A stretch of 24,818 nt of DNA from Clostridiaceae bacterium UBA6085 (GTDB lineage Bacteria; Bacillota; Clostridia; Clostridiales; Clostridiaceae). The translations under genes and the position numbers were made by a program. Position 1 is the stretch's first letter, and every line of letters starts with the position of its first letter. Positions 23,091 through 24,818 of the stretch are shown piece after piece. Under the pieces are notes generated by a model. It was not told the origin of the DNA, did not search any database, and worked only from the letters and a program-made list of their open reading frames with translations. Location: the NCBI GenBank assembly GCA_002428605.1, contig DIXH01000029.1, positions 1 to 24,818 of the forward strand, in the 5' to 3' direction.

Positions 23091-23787
23091 GATTGAAAAC
23101 CTGAATGTATACTACGGTGTAATACACGCCCTGAAGGACATCTCCATAGAGGTCCAGGAGGGTGAGATAATCTCACTAATAGGTGCCAATGGTGCCGGAA
23201 AGAGCTCGACTCTCAGGGCGATTTCATCGCTTGCTGAAGTAAGGAGCGGAACCATAACCTACAAGGGCGAGGACATAACAAAGAAGAAGGCGGAGCTTAT
23301 CCCATCGATGGGACTTGTACAGGTCCCTGAAGGCAGGAAGATATTCGCTAACCTTACTGTATTTGAAAACCTTGAGCTTGGTGCCTTCACAAGAAAGGAC
23401 AAGGAGAACCTTAAGGGTGACTATGAGATGGTCTACCAGAAGTTCCCTATCCTCAGGGAAAGGCAGAAGCAGAAGGCTGGAACCCTCTCCGGAGGAGAAC
23501 AGCAGATGCTGGCAATAGGAAGGGCTTTAATGTCTAGACCTTCTATGCTCCTTCTTGATGAACCTTCCATGGGACTTGCTCCACTCATAGTACAGAAGAT
23601 ATTCGATACTATAGTCGAGATCAACAAGTCAGGAACCACGATCCTTCTCGTCGAGCAGAACGCCAATATGGCGCTTTCCATATCTAACAGGGCATACATC
23701 CTTGAAACAGGAAAGATAGTCAAGTCAGGCGACGCCAAGGAACTCATGAATGACCCGGCTGTAAAGGCCGCGTACCTGGGCGAATAG
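23083..23787 (+). CDS. livF: Branched-chain amino acid ABC transporter ATPase LivF
   Basis: The second ATPase, 234 residues: Walker A GANGAGKSS (34-42), VPEGRKIFANLTVFENL (81-97), signature LSGGEQQ (135-141), Walker B LLLDEPSMGLAP (156-167) and EQNANMALSISNRAYILETG. These are LivF hallmarks. The ATG at 23083 overlaps the livG stop (ATGCTTAA); longer in-frame starts lie inside livG. The binding site is weak (GAAGGGA about 12 bases upstream), so translation probably depends on coupling to livG. It is the last gene of the operon. Confidence 0.94.
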   Translation: MLKIENLNVYYGVIHALKDISIEVQEGEIISLIGANGAGKSSTLRAISSLAEVRSGTITYKGEDITKKKAELIPSMGLVQVPEGRKIFANLTVFENLELGAFTRKDKENLKGDYEMVYQKFPILRERQKQKAGTLSGGEQQMLAIGRALMSRPSMLLLDEPSMGLAPLIVQKIFDTIVEINKSGTTILLVEQNANMALSISNRAYILETGKIVKSGDAKELMNDPAVKAAYLGE

Positions 23788-23826
23788 CAGACAATAAGAT
23801 AATTAAGATCAATAAAGTTAAATGAA

Positions 23827-23857
23827 ATGGACCGGCAATGCCGGTCCATGATTTTTT
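23827..23857. terminator. Strong terminator after livF, shared with the convergent gene
   Basis: ATGGACCGGC (23827-23836), loop AAT and GCCGGTCCAT (23840-23849) form a perfect 10-bp GC-rich stem followed by TGATTTTTTG-like sequence on the plus strand. The minus-strand tail (TTCATTTAACTTT) is weaker, but the hairpin may also stop the convergent small gene. Confidence 0.8.
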
Positions 23858-23864
23858 GATGAAT

Positions 23865-24176
23865 TTAGGATTTCTTCTCCCGCTCTTCCTTAAGCTTCTT
23901 TAGAAGCTCTTCCTGCCTCGCGATTTCCTCATCCAAATTGTTGATGTTTCCTGATGACTTGAACTTTTCATTTTCAAGCTCCTCGACGATAGCCCTGACT
24001 GATTCCTCAGAATTTTCCGATTCAGCACTCTTCTTATTCCTCTTCCTTATGTTAAGCCTGCTCCTTCCATTGGAAGGTGGACCGAATACCATGTATACAG
24101 ATGTTACCGCGGACAAATATATGGCAAGTCCTATTGCCAATGCCACAATGAATTCCTGAGTCAGCTGAAAATTCAT
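23865..24176 (-). CDS. Small membrane-anchored coiled-coil protein of unknown function
   Basis: I do not recognise this 103-residue protein. One N-terminal membrane segment (about residues 8-32, FIVALAIGLAIYLSAVTSVYMVFG) is followed by a basic stretch (NIRKRNKK) that would sit in the cytoplasm by the positive-inside rule, then an acidic/charged region and a C-terminal predicted coiled coil (about 80-103, DEEIARQEELLKKLKEEREKK). The start follows GGGAGGGG by six bases, a very strong site, which supports a real gene. It stands alone, convergent to livF. The layout resembles small anchor or adaptor proteins, but no function can be given. Confidence 0.75.
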   Translation of the reverse strand: MNFQLTQEFIVALAIGLAIYLSAVTSVYMVFGPPSNGRSRLNIRKRNKKSAESENSEESVRAIVEELENEKFKSSGNINNLDEEIARQEELLKKLKEEREKKS

Positions 24177-24267
24177 TTTTTGCCCCTCCCATCAATCAGT
24201 ATCCCCATCTCGAATTATACCATACGAAATGAATAATGAGATAAGGATTTGACTAGTGAAGCCGATT

Positions 24268-24281
24268 TCGATAGCTATCGA
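24268..24281. promoter_or_regulatory. Perfect 14-bp palindrome upstream of the minus-strand small gene
   Basis: TCGATAGCTATCGA is a perfect inverted repeat, 92 bases upstream of the small coiled-coil protein start, in otherwise AT-rich DNA. It is a candidate operator; the regulator is unknown. Confidence 0.35.
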
Positions 24282-24532
24282 TATATAAAGGCTCTGGCAA
24301 GTGATAATGGCTAACAAATATCGCATTGTAAATATTGTTTATGAATGCCAAAATATTATGAATAAAACTTAGATATATTTTTTAATATAAGGTTAAAGAT
24401 ATTATTAATATATGTGCATAAATATATATATTAATAATAAAAACGTTTACAAAATTGTTATAAACTTTTAGTTTTTTCAATTATTTGTAGTGGTAAAATG
24501 AATTTGAAAAGAAAGTTGCAATGTGATAACAA

Positions 24533-24555
24533 TAAATGAAAATAACTTTCATTTA
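24533..24555. repeat. Inverted repeat with 5-base loop
   Basis: TAAATGAAA (24533-24541) and TTTCATTTA (24547-24555) are perfect arms around ATAAC. As RNA this is a weak A/U stem; as DNA it could be an operator. Confidence 0.35.
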
Positions 24556-24756
24556 ACTTTATCTGAAATACAAAAATAGAATAAATAATGCTTGATAATG
24601 GAGTGGCCTCATTGAATATTCCGGGATTTTATGTTGGTGCATTCCATTTTGTCATATTTTACCATTAATATCAAACCATATTATTTCATGAAGGACATCC
24701 AAACCGGATCTGCGTAATCATTTGAATTGACCTGACTTTTACAGTTAAAAAAGAAC

Positions 24757-24790
24757 AAACCCTTGATACCCATTCGGCCGCAAGGGTTTT
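24757..24790. terminator. Hairpin terminator at the right end
   Basis: AAACCCTTG (24757-24765) pairs perfectly with CAAGGGTTT (24781-24789). The plus strand continues with TAGTATT; the minus strand continues TGTTCTTTTTT, a better T-tract. It therefore most likely terminates a minus-strand gene lying beyond the window's right edge. Confidence 0.6.
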
Positions 24791-24818
24791 AGTATTAATT
24801 GCATGATTATTGGCTGTA

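Larger units (their letters stand above)
24177..24756. other. AT-rich gene-free stretch with inverted repeats
   Basis: About 580 bases without a convincing gene. It contains a perfect 14-bp palindrome, a 9-bp-arm inverted repeat at 24533-24555, long A/T runs around 24380-24480, and two or three very short frames (18-28 codons) at 24595-24720, one of them behind GGAGTGG. It must hold the promoter of the minus-strand small gene, but I cannot fix it. No tRNA or known structured RNA is recognised. Confidence 0.5.

Noticed and set aside
1..24818. CRISPR array, transposon ends, phage or toxin-antitoxin genes
   Set aside because: No regularly spaced repeats, no transposase-like frame, no target duplications and no recognisable toxin or antitoxin pair were seen.

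Overview
The window is 24.8 kb of mid-GC, strongly gene-dense DNA with AT-rich intergenic spacers. Arginine is written mostly as AGG, isoleucine often as ATA, ribosome binding sites are of the strong GGAGG type, and TTG/GTG starts occur. Together with the argCJBD order, sufCBDSU with a SufU scaffold, lipoprotein solute receptors and a Cse60-like small protein, this points to a Clostridia-type Firmicute chromosome. A more exact name would be a guess. I saw no tRNA, rRNA, CRISPR array, insertion sequence or phage gene. This looks like core metabolism rather than a mobile island.

Layout, left to right. (1) 82-460: a small GlsB/YeaQ-type membrane protein with its own promoter and terminator. (2) 608-3034: a polar amino acid ABC transporter (receptor, permease, ATPase); a terminator-like hairpin lies between receptor and permease. 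(3) 3320-7624: an arginine/ornithine biosynthesis operon, argC-argJ-argB-argD, whose consensus promoter has a dyad in the spacer. (4) 7583-9786, minus strand: a tightly overlapped set of four genes, a two-part threonine/serine exporter (ThrE/YjjP-YjjB type), a 61-residue Cse60-like protein and a HAD phosphatase. It converges on argD at a shared hairpin and diverges from (5) glyA, serine hydroxymethyltransferase, 10102-11340. (6) 11474-16481: the Fe-S cluster assembly operon sufC-sufB-sufD-sufS-sufU. (7) 16511-19027: an uncharacterised operon of a flavin-reductase-like protein, a PHP-domain phosphoesterase, a FabT-like MarR regulator and a histidine phosphatase, preceded by two neighbouring operator-like palindromes. 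(8) 19183-23857: a branched-chain amino acid ABC transporter (livJ-H-M-G-F order). (9) 23865-24176, minus: a small membrane-anchored coiled-coil protein that I do not recognise. (10) 24177-24818: an AT-rich stretch without a convincing gene, ending in a hairpin terminator.

The common theme is amino acid supply. Two ABC importers bring in amino acids, argCJBD makes ornithine from glutamate, glyA interconverts serine and glycine, and the divergent exporter plus phosphatase may handle excess serine or threonine. SufS uses cysteine as sulfur donor. Most genes are standard families. The least explained parts are the flavin reductase/PHP/MarR/phosphatase operon with its paired palindromes, the small ORFs, the exporter-Cse60-HAD overlap cluster and the structured AT-rich right end.
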